Below, piece by piece: positions 10,658-20,675 of a DNA stretch of 64,000 nt. The stretch is from the NCBI GenBank assembly GCA_004194705.1, contig SADC01000883.1, positions 1 to 64,000 of the forward strand, in the 5' to 3' direction. Positions within the stretch are counted from its first letter, which is position 1. The number at the start of each line of letters is the position of its first letter. Below the pieces are notes generated by a model. The model worked only from the letters and a program-made list of their open reading frames with translations. It made no database searches and was not told where the DNA came from. Position numbers and translations under genes: made by a program. Source of the stretch: Ditylenchus dipsaci. Lineage: Eukaryota; Nematoda; Chromadorea; Rhabditida; Anguinidae.

Positions 10658-11935
10658 CGGGCAAGCTCACGCCCGTCATTTTTGATTTCAAACTGTTTGA
10701 ATTTCCGGACACCACCTTTTCATATGAAGACAAAATAAATTTTCATAAAGTTTCAATTCAAATATTTTCACGGTGTTTTTAAATCGTTTCACAGTTTTTG
10801 TCTTCTTTTTATCGTGTTATTTTTTGTAAGCTCTTCTTTGGAGTTTCTCCGAGTATGCGAGAAATTTTCGCTTAGGATTTTAACTATTCCGAGATTGTTT
10901 GCAGCAAATTCAAAATAGTATGCCCTGTGTGCAAGAAAAAAATTGGTCAAGACAAAGGTGTGCGTATTTCGCTTGTTTTTTTTCGCTTGTTGCTTTATAG
11001 AGTTCGAGGATCTCCTTTGCTTCGCAGTCGAGTTCATGTCTGCTTCCCCAATTTTTCTATGGATGATCTTGTGCGTGATGGTAATCACATCATTGCTGTC
11101 ATGGAATTTGCTAAGATCATCAGGCCGGAGATAGTTCAAATAGCCGACAATGAACCTGTCCAAGAAGAGCCAATTGTGGCAGAACCTGAAGATGAAGAGA
11201 TTAGTTATTTGAGCAGTACAAGCAATCCAACTCCAGCCAAAGAGCGTACAAGGCAAGAGAGAAAGTTGACGAAGATCAAGGAGCGCTTGAAAACGTAATT
11301 TTAAATTTTACGTATGCTTACAAATTAAAATACTTAACTTTTAAAGGAAGAAGTTACAGAAGCAGATGTGGATCAACAAGACAAAAGCCCACAGCCCAAA
11401 GGGAACACTTCGACTAATTGCTGCAGCCAACATGGCACCTATGGAATATCCTGTATGATACTATTTCTATGCGAATATTTATGTTTGGGTTCAGGATCTT
11501 TCAACGTTTCTTGATGTTGCTGGATTCGCAGTCTTCAGCTCGACCACATTTCAAAGGCAGTAGATAAAGAGAATAGTAGATAAGGTTGTCAAGAGAAGAA
11601 AACAACATTTGGCACTGCCTAACTAACTAGACATGTAAAGGCTGAATGATGGCTTCAATTTGGACAATCGGTTTGATCTAGAAGAAGAGGAAGAATCAGA
11701 TTTCAACTATTAAGACAATTGAATCAATGACTTACCATTTGCTGTTGTTGTACAAGATGATAAATATTTTGCGTGCAGGTCACGAAAAAAAGCAGACCGA
11801 AAACTGCGAGACGATTTAAAACACCGTGAAAATATTTGAACTGGAAACTTAATTTATATTTGTTTTGTCTTCATATGGAAATGTGGTGCCCGGGAATTAT
11901 ATGAAATTGAAAATGACGGGCGTGAGCGTACTCCT
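10658..11935. mobile_element. 1.28-kb TTAA-type transposon carrying a small gene
   Basis: Terminal inverted repeats of about 150 bases start CGGGCAAGCTCACGCCCGTC on the left and close as GACGGGCGTGAGCGTACTCCT on the right; the word ATTTTCACGGTGTTT lies deep in both arms. TTAA precedes the left end (10654-10657) and TTGA follows the right, read as a mutated TTAA. The ends resemble the TTAA palindromes at 8.2, 25.9 and 43.9 kb. The interior holds a three-exon gene (10905-11713) rather than a recognisable transposase, so it is probably non-autonomous. Confidence 0.8.
10905..11713 (+). pseudogene. Transposon-borne three-exon gene, acidic protein with CPVC motif
   Basis: Exon 1 (10905-11294) follows a TTTGCAG acceptor and contains VCPVCKKK, which could be half of a zinc site, an acidic stretch and a basic tail (RQERKLTKIKERLK). 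The intron 11295-11348 (54 bases) keeps the frame into exon 2 (11349-11452, ending in MAPMEYP). The intron 11453-11494 (42 bases, TTCAG end) leads to exon 3. Exon 3 has three in-frame stops (near 11561, 11618 and 11633), yet the same frame continues to an acidic end (EEEEESDFNY) and TAA at 11711-11713. It was therefore a real protein that has begun to decay. Function is unknown; it could be a captured host gene or an accessory transposon protein. No DDE motif is visible. Upstream exons may be missing. Confidence 0.6.
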
Positions 11936-11939
11936 TTGA

Positions 11940-13220
11940 AGCACCCCGTCTCTTCCTTATCATGGAAATTCAGAAGGTTTAAAAGGCATTTCTGTACCAC
12001 TCCTTGTTCGCTCAATTTTTTCGAAATTTCTAGTTTTGGTCGTATTTGTGTATTACCTAAAATGTGGGTGTTTTCTTTCTTGAGCATACAGTTTTTTATT
12101 TTCATCACAGTACCACCACACATTCCATATCATTCTGCGCAGAATGAAGTGAGCTTTCTTATGGTAATAATCATTTTTGCAAATCGGTCAATTTTTGTGG
12201 AAAAATTCACATTTAACACAAACGCCTTATTTATCAAAACAAACATTTTTAGATAAAAAGCTATTTTTCACTAACTCAAAGTGCCCTCGGTACGCTTTTC
12301 ATTACGATTTCGGGAAGCGCAACAAATTGCGAGCAAAATGATTAAAAACTTTTTAAAAAAAGCCGGGTTACAAAAAGTTAGTCATTGAGACAAAAATGTA
12401 TACATACTGAAATTTTAAAGTTTTTTGACATTCATTATGTTTAGGACGTTTTTCAGCACAAATTCTTTGTCGTTCGAATTGAACCATATATACTGTTTGA
12501 CGCAGAATTAAGTGTTTTTTTTGCTTATAATGCTGTTTTCGCTTATAATGCTTCCTGCTTGGCTTTATATTTTTGTGGAAAAATTAGCTTCAGAACAAAC
12601 GTGGAGCTTTTCAAAACAACAATTTCAGATAAAACCCTATTTTTTAAGTATTTTAAATGTCCTGCGGTGCGTTTTTTATAACGGATTCAGAAAGCAGCAC
12701 GAATTTCGAGTAACATAGCAAAAAAATAATGATAAAAAACCGGGTGACAAAGAGTTTTCTTTTGAGACAAAAAAGCGTGTGCACTAACTTTACAACAACT
12801 TTTTGGTATCTTTTTTTCTTTCGGGGTTTTATAGAAGAATTTCTTGAATACTTAAACTGAAAAATTTAAATTTTTGACGAGAAATTAACTGGGCTTTCAT
12901 ATAGTGCTATTGGTTTTTGCATGTAAATTGATTTTTACTGACAAAAGTTGACAATAAAACAAAAATACTTTTCTTTAAAACAGAAGTTTTTTTTAATAAA
13001 AAAGCTATTTTTTCCAATTTGAATATGAATGTGTGAAATAAGGGAAGTGAGTGCGCGCATCTCTAACCAACCAAGCTCTCTAACCCATCCTCCGTTTTTT
13101 CACTATTCTGCGTTCTTTCTTCGCATCCATCATGAACCGATTAAATTATCTAAGGTTTGGAAATCCCCTTTTCCAGTCAAAATACCACCTTTAAGTCAAT
13201 ATTTAAAAAATATGTAAAAC
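11940..13220. repeat. Two diverged direct repeats of ~300 bases in gene-free DNA
   Basis: 12140-12420 and 12500-12790 share a series of words in the same order: CGCAGAAT, TTTTGTGGAAAAATT, AAAACAA, AGATAAAA, GCGTTTT or CGCTTTT, AAAAACCGGGT or AAAAGCCGGGT, and TTGAGACAAAAA. They look like an ancient tandem duplication or two repeat copies. 13040-13075 holds a fragment of the GGTTG-ended family (GAGTGCGCGCATCTCTAAC). No gene was seen. Confidence 0.5.
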
Positions 13221-13228
13221 TTTTTGTT

Positions 13229-13379
13229 TTACTTTACGATTACTGAATTTACTGTGTCCGAATTCTGCGTTTTTTCCTCGTATTCATCATCTAAATACTG
13301 CAATTGTTCTTCATATTTATCCTCTGTAAACTTGTTAATTCTGGCGACGAGCTGTCGTTTTGAGCAGAACTTGTTTGAG
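13229..13379 (-). CDS. Possible terminal exon of the minus-strand modular gene
   Basis: After an ATTAAG acceptor, two overlapping minus-strand frames look coding: one Ser-rich (SSAQNDSSSPELTSLQ) and one acidic and coiled-coil-like (EDKYEEQLQYLDDEYEEK) that runs to TAA at 13229-13231. A single base change in frame would join them. It lies downstream, on the same strand, of the repeated exon modules at 17.5-43.8 kb and could be their 3' end. No AATAAA signal was seen, and the link to the modules is inference. Confidence 0.4.
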
Positions 13380-13623
13380 CTTAATCAAAAATTTTAATGA
13401 AAAAAATTAATTGAAATAATGTTTAATTAATAAATAAGCATTGATTGAAATAAATAAAAAGCTGACCCTACCGGAGTATATACCCCCCCCTCCAAATATT
13501 TTTTTGAACTTCTTCAAAACACTATTTTAACCATTTTAAAGCATTTCCTACGCGTTAAACACGATCAAATAGGTGTTTTCACCTAATTTTCTTTATAAAA
13601 TGTCAATTTTCAGAAAAAAATTT

Positions 13624-14515
13624 GGTTGCAGTGACGAATCCCCCCACGGGGACTGATCAGGTGGAGGAGATAACTTCATATTCGTGTTTCTCGACCCCGA
13701 TTTCATGAGAAAGCCGCGCTTTTTTTTGATTCTGAGAAAAAAATATTTCGAACCACAGGGGGTATCATGGTTTTTTAGTAAAAATTTGAAAAATTTAAAT
13801 TGGCGCCTTTTGAATTTAAAAGGGAATAAGGGCTGTATAGGGAGGGGAAGGGAATAAAAGGGGGCCACTTTTATGGCAGAACGTTAAAAATTCAAAATTT
13901 TTGTATTATTCGCCTGCATCACCATGTTTTTCAACTGGGCCGTGGTAAAAAGAGACTCTATACACATTTTTTGATCATGAGTGCTTCTCGGAATCGTGTC
14001 TAAGGTAAGTGTGTGCGCGCATCTCTAACTCTCAAGCCCCCTGCGCCCCGAAGGGGCGCAGGGTAGCTTGGGGGCTTGGAGTTGAGATACGCACACCCAC
14101 ATACCTAGACACAAATCACTCGAAAGTGACTCTGGATGCATGAAAAAGCATGCATACCAGAGTTTATTTATGCGGTAGGCCCAGTATTCAAAACTATCTT
14201 CAACATCTTCTTGTTAGTGGTCCCTGTGTGATTAGTGGCCCCTTTATTCCCTTCCCCTCCCTATACAGCCCTTATTCCCTTTAAAATTCAAAAGGCGCCA
14301 ATTTAAATTTTTCAAATTTTGACTAAAAAACCATAATACCTTCAAAACTATGTTTTGCTTTTGATACCCCCTGTGGTTCGAAATTTTTTTTTCTTAGAAT
14401 AAAAAAAACGCGCGGCTTTCTCATGAAATCGGGGTCGAGAAACACGAATATGAAGTTATCTCCTCCACCTGATCAGTCCCCGTGGGGGGGGGTTGGTGGA
14501 TTCTGAACACAAGCC
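13624..14515. mobile_element. GGTTG-ended inverted-repeat element, copy 2, with 8-base TSD
   Basis: The element is bounded by GGTTGCAG and CACAAGCC and flanked by the direct repeat AAAAATTT at 13616-13623 and 14516-14523. The arms contain CCCCCCACGGGGACTGATCA and TTTCTCGACCCCGATTTCAT and meet around a GCGCCCCGAAGGGGCGC core. The 8-base duplication together with the GG/CC ends fits hAT, Merlin or Mutator-like insertion; the data do not separate these. It is non-coding. Confidence 0.9.
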
Positions 14516-14894
14516 AAAAATTTACGGTAAAATCACTATTTTTAAGGTATTTTACCAGGGTTGCCATCTCAAAAATTAAAAAAAAAGAACATTTTAAAAG
14601 AAAAAAAAGATTTTAGGTTAAAAAAAAGGACATTTCCTCAAAATCAGCTAAAATCAGGTTCAAACAGTTTTTTTCTGCATTTTTACGGCGACCAGACATT
14701 TTCTACTATAATGAAAAATGTCGGACATCCCCCCTACTAAAGGAATGTCCGTCTGTCTGTGTGTCCGGACAAAAAATTTGGCATTTGAAAATCATATCTT
14801 TTCGAGACCAAAAATATTTTTCGTTTGTAGTATATCGGGTTATATAAGCATTGTGTCAGTCTTAGATTTGTGCGGTGGTGAGCGGTCGTGTCTG

Positions 14895-15183
14895 CCCAAG
14901 TATTTGGATCAGTCCTTTTGTATTGGTTTGTCTGGTTGTATTGGTTCAGCTGGTTGAATCAGTCCAATTGGATGGATCGGTCCAATTGTATTCAACCAGC
15001 TGAACCAATCCAAACAGATGGATCAATACAATTGGACCGATCAATCCAATTGGATTGATTGAACCAGCTGAAGCAATACAACCAGATGGATCGATACAAT
15101 TGGACCAATCCATCTAATTGGACTGATTCAACCAGCTGAACCAATACAACCAGACAAACCATACAAAAAGACTGATCCAAATA
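14895..15183. repeat. Near-perfect palindrome of CAATACAATTGGAC-type units
   Basis: CCAAGTATTTGGATCAGTC at the left is complementary to GACTGATCCAAATACTTGG at the right, centre near 15039. Internal units (TTGGTTCAGCTGGTTGAAT and its complement) alternate, so smaller hairpins can also form. A further partial unit follows to 15235. No target duplication is evident. Confidence 0.85.
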
Positions 15184-15609
15184 CTTGGTCCAGTTGTATT
15201 GGTCTGTCCAGTTGAATTGGTTCAGCTGGGGCTAGTTTCTACTATTTCAGATTTATCGCGCTATATTTTCCACTCATTGGTCAATCATCGGTTTTTTTAA
15301 TTGCGGGAAGTCACTGTTGTCAACTCACCAGGTACTGTTTCATATATGGTAATATCCACGTGCTGGCATTATTGCCTAGGTACCCAGATAGTGGTACTGA
15401 GGTAATAGTTGTTCATGAGTGGACAAATCAGGATTGTTATTTCTAATTCAAGTCGCTGTTAATTTCACCGGTCAAATTCTGAGTCAGAGTGAAGATTTTT
15501 TTACCGGACTTTGAAAATCGGTCGAAATCCTTTGGTTGTAATGACGTAAAATGTTCCACGGATTACGGCAATTATGAGAACAGATTCGTGCTCAGCGCGC
15601 AGTGTTAGA

Positions 15610-16109
15610 GGCTAGGATACATTGGCAAAAACGAAACTTGGCAAATGTGGGTTTTGTCAAAACGAATCTTGGCAAAACGAAACTTGGCAAAACGAAAGTT
15701 GGCAAAACGAAACTTGGCAAAACGAAATTTGGCATAACGAAACTTAGCAAAACGAAACTTAGCAAAACGTAAGCTGGCAAAAATCAGCTTGGGGATCAAG
15801 GCAATTTTTTTTGGCATTTTTACAAAAAAAAAATTTTTGTTGAAAAATGCTTAAAACGTGTATATAAATGCTTTTCGAGATTTTTGGGAAAAAATTTTTT
15901 TTTTGCTAAAACACAACAGGGGGGACCAAGGTGATTTTTGACAACTTTCGTTTTGCCAAGTTTCGTTTTGCCAAGTTTCGTTTTGCCAACTTTCGTTTTG
16001 CCAACTTTCGTTTTGCCAAGTTTCGTTTTGCCGACTTTCGTTTTTGCCAAGTTTCGTTTTGCCGACTTTCGTTTTGCCAAGTTTCGTTTTTGCCAAATGT
16101 ATCCTAGCC
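15610..16109. mobile_element. Foldback-like element, TTGGCAAAACGAAAC array, 8-base TSD
   Basis: The ends are GGCTAGGATACATTGGC and GCCAAATGTATCCTAGCC, flanked by GTGTTAGA at 15602-15609 and 16110-16117. Inside each end lie 7-9 copies of a 16-17 base word (TTGGCAAAACGAAACT or GTT variants), inverted in the other arm. The centre (15790-15940) is AT-rich with ACAGGGGGGACCAAGG. Basic frames such as KTKLGKTKVGK are translations of the array. The plan recalls Drosophila FB elements, whose ends are also tandem arrays with 9-base duplications. Confidence 0.9.
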
Positions 16110-17540
16110 GTGTTAGACCTAGAATGACCAGTCTCAATTGTTTTGAAAGAAAAATTTTTGAAAAAAATGTAAGGGTTGGTCCGAGAACTTACTGATCAAC
16201 CCAATATATAGCGGGAAAACAAATAGCGGGAAACTAATGAAAAACCAATTTAAGAAGCTATTATTTGTGATGATTTTGATTGAAATTGTTTTCATTTCAA
16301 GACTTTTCACTTTTCCCCTAATTTTCCTGGAAAACTTGAATTTTTTACGGGAAAATATCAACTCTAGCGAAAACTACACTTTGACAACGACTTTTGTATT
16401 CAAAGAGACCATTTTCATAATCAAATCGACCGTGCGGAATTTGATTCTTTTAGTTTTTACCCACTTTTTCATATATCGGCAAACCACATTATATTAGAAA
16501 GCTCAGTCAAAAAGCTTTCTTATATGCATAAAAAATGCTGAGCTAGATAATTTCACTATCCTAAGAAAAAGTCATCCATTTTTTAGAGAGTCGCCTTGAA
16601 AAGTGGGCTAGTTAAGATGATTACACTTATGTTCGGAGGTCCGATTTTTGCAAAAATCGTGCTAAAACTCTCGGATCGTCCAACCTTACAGTCGCGAATT
16701 CTCATATTCAGCAGAAAAAGTTAGCTTAGGAAGTGTTTTCGGGTCTTCAAAAATCTGATCAGCGTGGCAGTCTCAACCAGTGATGTGTAAACGCGATTTT
16801 TCGCACCGGCTCTGGCTCTGAGCTCTTAGTTTGAAAAAGTTTTATCCGGACCTGGCTCTTGCTCGAGAGCCAAGAGCCAGAGAATTATACATCGCTGGTC
16901 TCAAGGGTACTAGTACTATAAAGGTGTATTTTTATGAATTACCTTCTGTTTATAAGAATTTTTTTCAATCTTCTTCAACTCGACCTTATTTTAAATTTTA
17001 AAGCCTCGACTACAAAATGGTCCACCAAAAGAATTTTTTTAGGAAACAATGAGTACAATAATATTATAGTACCTGTATTCTCTTCGGAGACTTCTTTTTC
17101 ATATTCTGTTTTATTTTTCTTAAATTTTTGAGATTTTTCTTTTTTTTAATCGATTTTTTCGTATGTTGCGCTAAAAATAATTGTATTATAATACAAGAAA
17201 ATATTGTTCATAATGATGTAACTGTCTAAATACTTTTTTGGCATTTACTGGGTATGGTCTAGTTCAGGAGTCCGGAGTCAGGAATAAACTTTAAGTCGAA
17301 TCTGGAGCAGTGGTGTTCACCACACACGAAGTGTCGGCTGAGGCTGACGGCTGAGTTAAAATTTTTGAGCCGGCTAAAGCTGAGTAAAACTTTTCCACCT
17401 CAACCTCTGAGACTGACGACTGAAATAATCGTAAATGAATACCGCTGTGGTGGGTACCCGTTTTAACGCACGGGCTTTTTCTTTTTAGTATTGTTTGATG
17501 ATAATTTTAGTGTTAGATATTTTAATACTTTTATGAACAC
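16110..17540. other. AT-rich DNA, no gene recognised
   Basis: Apart from the small hAT-like MITE at 16778-16897, this stretch shows only AT-rich frames without coding motifs. 17325-17425 repeats GGCTGAGGCTGACGGCTGAG-type words and may be another small repeat. No further F-E-B-D-C module exon was found below 17545. Confidence 0.4.
16778..16897. mobile_element. hAT-like MITE with 8-base TSD
   Basis: The ends CAGTGATGTGTAAA and TTATACATCGCTG are imperfectly complementary and flanked by GTCTCAAC (16770-16777) and GTCTCAAG (16898-16905), a 7 of 8 match. CAGTGATG ends and 8-base duplications are typical of hAT MITEs. The interior repeats GGCTCTGGCTCTGAGCTC-type words. A related right end (TACATCACTG) is at 55466-55475. 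Confidence 0.72.
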
Positions 17541-17544
17541 ATAC

Positions 17545-18995
17545 TCTTGGTAGTTCTAAACTTTTATCATGTTTATTTGTGAACTCTTGTCTTCTTTTTC
17601 TGTAAATCTCTATGGTTTTTCGTGCTTCTTCATCTGTCTCAGCTAAATAAAAAATCGAACATTATGTAAATAGAAGTGTTTGAAGAAGAGCAAATGTTGA
17701 AATTCCAACAATATTTTGGCAGAATAAAAAAAAATTACTTACGATATTTTTGAAAACCAATTTGAAGTAATTCAGTCTCTAGATCGGCTAGAAATTGATT
17801 TTTTTCTGCATTTCGAGTGTGATGTGTCCTGAATTGATCACATATACTATATACCCCCGCACTCAATTGTACTATTTTTCCCAAAAGTCTTAGCAAAACT
17901 GGCGGGATAGCACTGTCCGGGGTAGCCTAAAACTGCGTTTTTTTCGAGGTCTCAAGATGTTTTAGGCCCTAAAACGACATAAAATGTAAATAAATGAAAA
18001 AAAAACATTTTTGAAAAAAAAAGTAGACAATAATGGAATATACTACCTCAGTTAGGGTGGGTGGCCTAGGGTGAACTGGAGTGGGTGGCCTAGAGTAAAC
18101 TTGAATGAGTGGGTGGAACTTTAGAAGGTGGCCTAAGATGAACTTGGGTGGGTGGCCTACAGTCTGAGTGCCCCAAAATATTTTTTATGAAAAATGCCCT
18201 GGAGCTACGCTTCTGGCTGTTTTCTGCCTTTTAAAGTTTTAATGAAGCCTCAAGCTAATTTACAAATTACCGTTATATTCTCAATCTCATCATTTTTAAT
18301 CTTGTTGACATAATATTCTTTGACATTTCTTTCAAGCATTATTAGCTTCAGTTTTTCATTGGCTCATCAAATTCCTTAAATATCTCATCCACAAATTCGT
18401 TGCAATATTCTACAAAAACGGTTTCTATCTTTTTTGTGAAGAGGCATCATCAATTTGATATGTTCCCAATTATCTAAAAATTTTGAATTCTATTTTTGTG
18501 CTCCATCGACTGTGATAAATAGGTAGAGTTACGTTTTGCCCATTTTCGGACAAATGCACATTTGGCAAAACGTTTTGCCAAATTTTGCCTTGGTCTCCCT
18601 GTCGATTTTTTTTTACTTTTTTCAATTTTCGGATCTTTTACGGGTAGACCAGCACACGTTAGGACGGAATCAAACGTGTGGTTTAAACATGTTTTTTGAA
18701 CTTTGAGAGAATTTTTTTTGCAAAAAGTCAACAGGACGGAACCAAAGTAAAATAAATGTTTTGCTTATTCTCGAACATTTGTCTAAAATGGGCAAATTGT
18801 CTATGCACCAATAAGTAACCTATAGTAGACGCGTGGGCAATTGTTATTTGAAAGCCAATTTTTTGGAAAATTTCATCAACTTTTTTGATCTTCGTGACAG
18901 CAAATTTACTATCTAAAGTAATAAATTATTTCAATATGAACAAATAGGCAAAACAGTAACCTTTTCGTACCATTGAATTTCTGACATTTCAAAAC
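17545..18995 (-). CDS. Modular gene, module IV (exons F-E-B-D-C), frame partly broken
   Basis: Exons run right to left: F 18961-18995 (..MSEIQWYEK), E 18820-18912 (FAVTKIKKVDEIFQKIGF..), B 18271-18473 (..VEYCNEF..; ..LERNVKEYYVNK..), D 17743-17828 (LADLETELLQIGFQKY), C 17545-17642 (ETDEEARKTIEIYRKRRQEF). Each has a GT donor and TTTAG/TTCAG acceptor. The F-E intron is 48 bases; E-B holds a 166-base MITE, and B-D holds a tandem repeat. E is open in phase 1-1; F, B and D are each off by about one base, so this copy is probably a pseudogene. The protein is charged and helical, without a signal or membrane segment here. Family not recognised. Confidence 0.6.
18053..18165. repeat. Tandem GGGTGGCCTA minisatellite, about four units
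   Basis: Units of roughly 27 bases containing GTGGGTGGCCTA followed by G-rich GTGAACTTGGA-type sequence repeat with divergence. It lies in the B-D intron of module IV. Confidence 0.7.
18583..18748. mobile_element. MITE with CCTTGGTC ends and GTTAGGACGGA core
   Basis: The left end GCCTTGGTCTCCCTGTC pairs with a right end GACAGGACGGAACCAAAG-like sequence; the core ACGTTAGGACGGAATCAAAC is shared with copies at 27909-28090, 35697-35892 and 50107-50280. It sits in the E-B intron of module IV and has no coding content. Confidence 0.6.
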
Positions 18996-20284
18996 CTAAA
19001 ACAGACTTTTTATATTCGTAAATCATTAGTAAAATTTTCAAGTTCGAGTCAACTTCTAGTAAATTCCAAATAAACTTTTTTGTTTTCGATTGATTTTTGG
19101 CGTCATAAAAATTCTTCAGTGTTTTTTATCACACGGTTTTTTGCAAAAATTTAAAGTAAATACGCTAATGGATAAAAGAAGAAGAAAAGAAGAAGAACTG
19201 CATACAGTCGAACTTTGATATAAGGTCAGTTTTAATCAGGGGTGGTGTATGAAGCAAAGTTACCTTGGATATAAGATCACTTCTATATATAAGGTCACCT
19301 TTCAATCATTCTCATCAATAAAATAACAAGGTCACCCACTAATTTTAGCTGTTTTTTGCCCCGAATTTCCTTTCTTACACAAAAAAGTAAAATGGTGGAG
19401 AAGGGAAACTCACGAAAAAAGACCTTCGGTCACCCTGACTATCCGGAAATAAAGACTCAGTTGTTTTGTTAATCCTTACTCTAAAGCAGAAAAAAATGTT
19501 GGGAAGAATTTTGACACCCTATACAATTGTGAAAAAATGGACATAGTTAATTTATAAGTTGCAACGCGAATTGGTTCAGGTTCAAGTGAGTGGGACAATC
19601 CGCGATCCGCGAATTGACTCGGCCCCAAAAACTAGTTTGGCAGCGATAGAACACTTAAAAAATCAGCACAGCTGAAAAAATCCTTTATAATAAGGTTTGT
19701 CAAATAGACCAAAAAGGTAAATATGGACAAATTATATCATACTTTTACTTTAATGTACTACATTTGACAAAGCTATTACTCTTAATGACACTTCAGCTAC
19801 ACAATGGTGTTAATACTTTCAAAAAAGTTCAAAAAGTAATATAAACTAAGAGAAAAGGTAAAACAAAATGTTTTGCGAAATTAAAGGGGGGGGTGTATCT
19901 CCTTTCCGTATCTGGTCCCACATGGATATCGTTAAAACTGAAGTTAAACCACATTCAGAGGTTGTTGGTTCGAATCCATTTTGGGTTTAAACTTTATTTT
20001 GTCCACAGTTTTTCAGCGATTGAGCTGAATTCATGCTAAAAAATATCGATGGATCGATTGGAAAGATTTCCGGGGTTGCTTTTTTGGTCAGCAACTGTCT
20101 TAAATTCGTGAAATCAGCCAGAAACCATATATTTCGGTTTATACTGCATCTAGCTAGTTTATTACTTTTTGAAGAGTGATAGCCATTCTCCAGGTTCAGA
20201 AATGCGCGAGACTGCTTATGAAAATTCTTCATCTAATAGATATAGACAGTCCATCAAAAATTGCTTCAAAAATTGGGTAGCTTG
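18996..20284. other. Intergenic/intronic DNA with a half Tigger-like end
   Basis: 19203-19230 reads ACAGTCGAACTTTGATATAAG, the type of terminal repeat seen in pogo/Tigger elements, followed by diverged repeats (GATATAAGATCAC, ATATAAGGTCACC). No partner end was found. GGTTCGAATCC at 19968-19978 is a perfect tRNA B-box word, but a matching A box is not clear. No exon was recognised. Confidence 0.35.
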
Positions 20285-20345
20285 ATTTACAAAAATTCTG
20301 GTTTTCGGACGAAAGTCGCTTTGAATTTGTATCTTGGTTGTCGCT
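20285..20345 (+). pseudogene. Tc1/mariner transposase relic
   Basis: A short plus-strand frame reads FWFSDESRFEFVSW, matching the W/FSDES+F motif around the second catalytic Asp of Tc1/mariner transposases. It is followed by stops. No other catalytic motif or terminal repeat is visible nearby, so this is a tiny fragment. Confidence 0.5.
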
Positions 20346-20675
20346 GTAGCTTAGCTGTTGTGGCTGTGGAATCCTGCATGATAATCTATCTCGGTTTGCA
20401 AAACCCTAGTGTTTTGCTGAGCTCACTCCGAGTGAGAATCTCACTGAGAATATCACCAACCCTCACTCAAATGGTTTTTTTCTCACTCACAGCTTGTGAG
20501 GACAAATGTCATTCTCACAACTTTTTTTTAAATCTCGAGGAACCAACCCTTTTGAAGTTTTGTGTTGGTTTTTTTATTTTTGATTTTTTTGAAATGTGAG
20601 TATATAGTATATTGAGAAGGACACTTCTATACTATATACGGTATCTTAATTTTTTCAAATCTCAATATATTTTAC

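Noticed and set aside
10789..11256. 155-codon minus-strand frame
   Set aside because: Antisense to exon 1 of the transposon-borne gene and overlapping the terminal repeat; the plus strand has the splice structure.
15610..16109. Regular short repeats resembling a CRISPR array (also at 26.7, 33.2 and 37.9 kb)
   Set aside because: The repeats are inverted between two arms, have no unique spacers of constant length, sit between target duplications and lie in a eukaryotic-type genome.
15820..16195. Lys/Gly-rich and Phe/Val/Leu-rich open frames over the TTGGCAAAACGAAAC array
   Set aside because: They exist in several frames on both strands as translations of the tandem word; no start context or splice structure.
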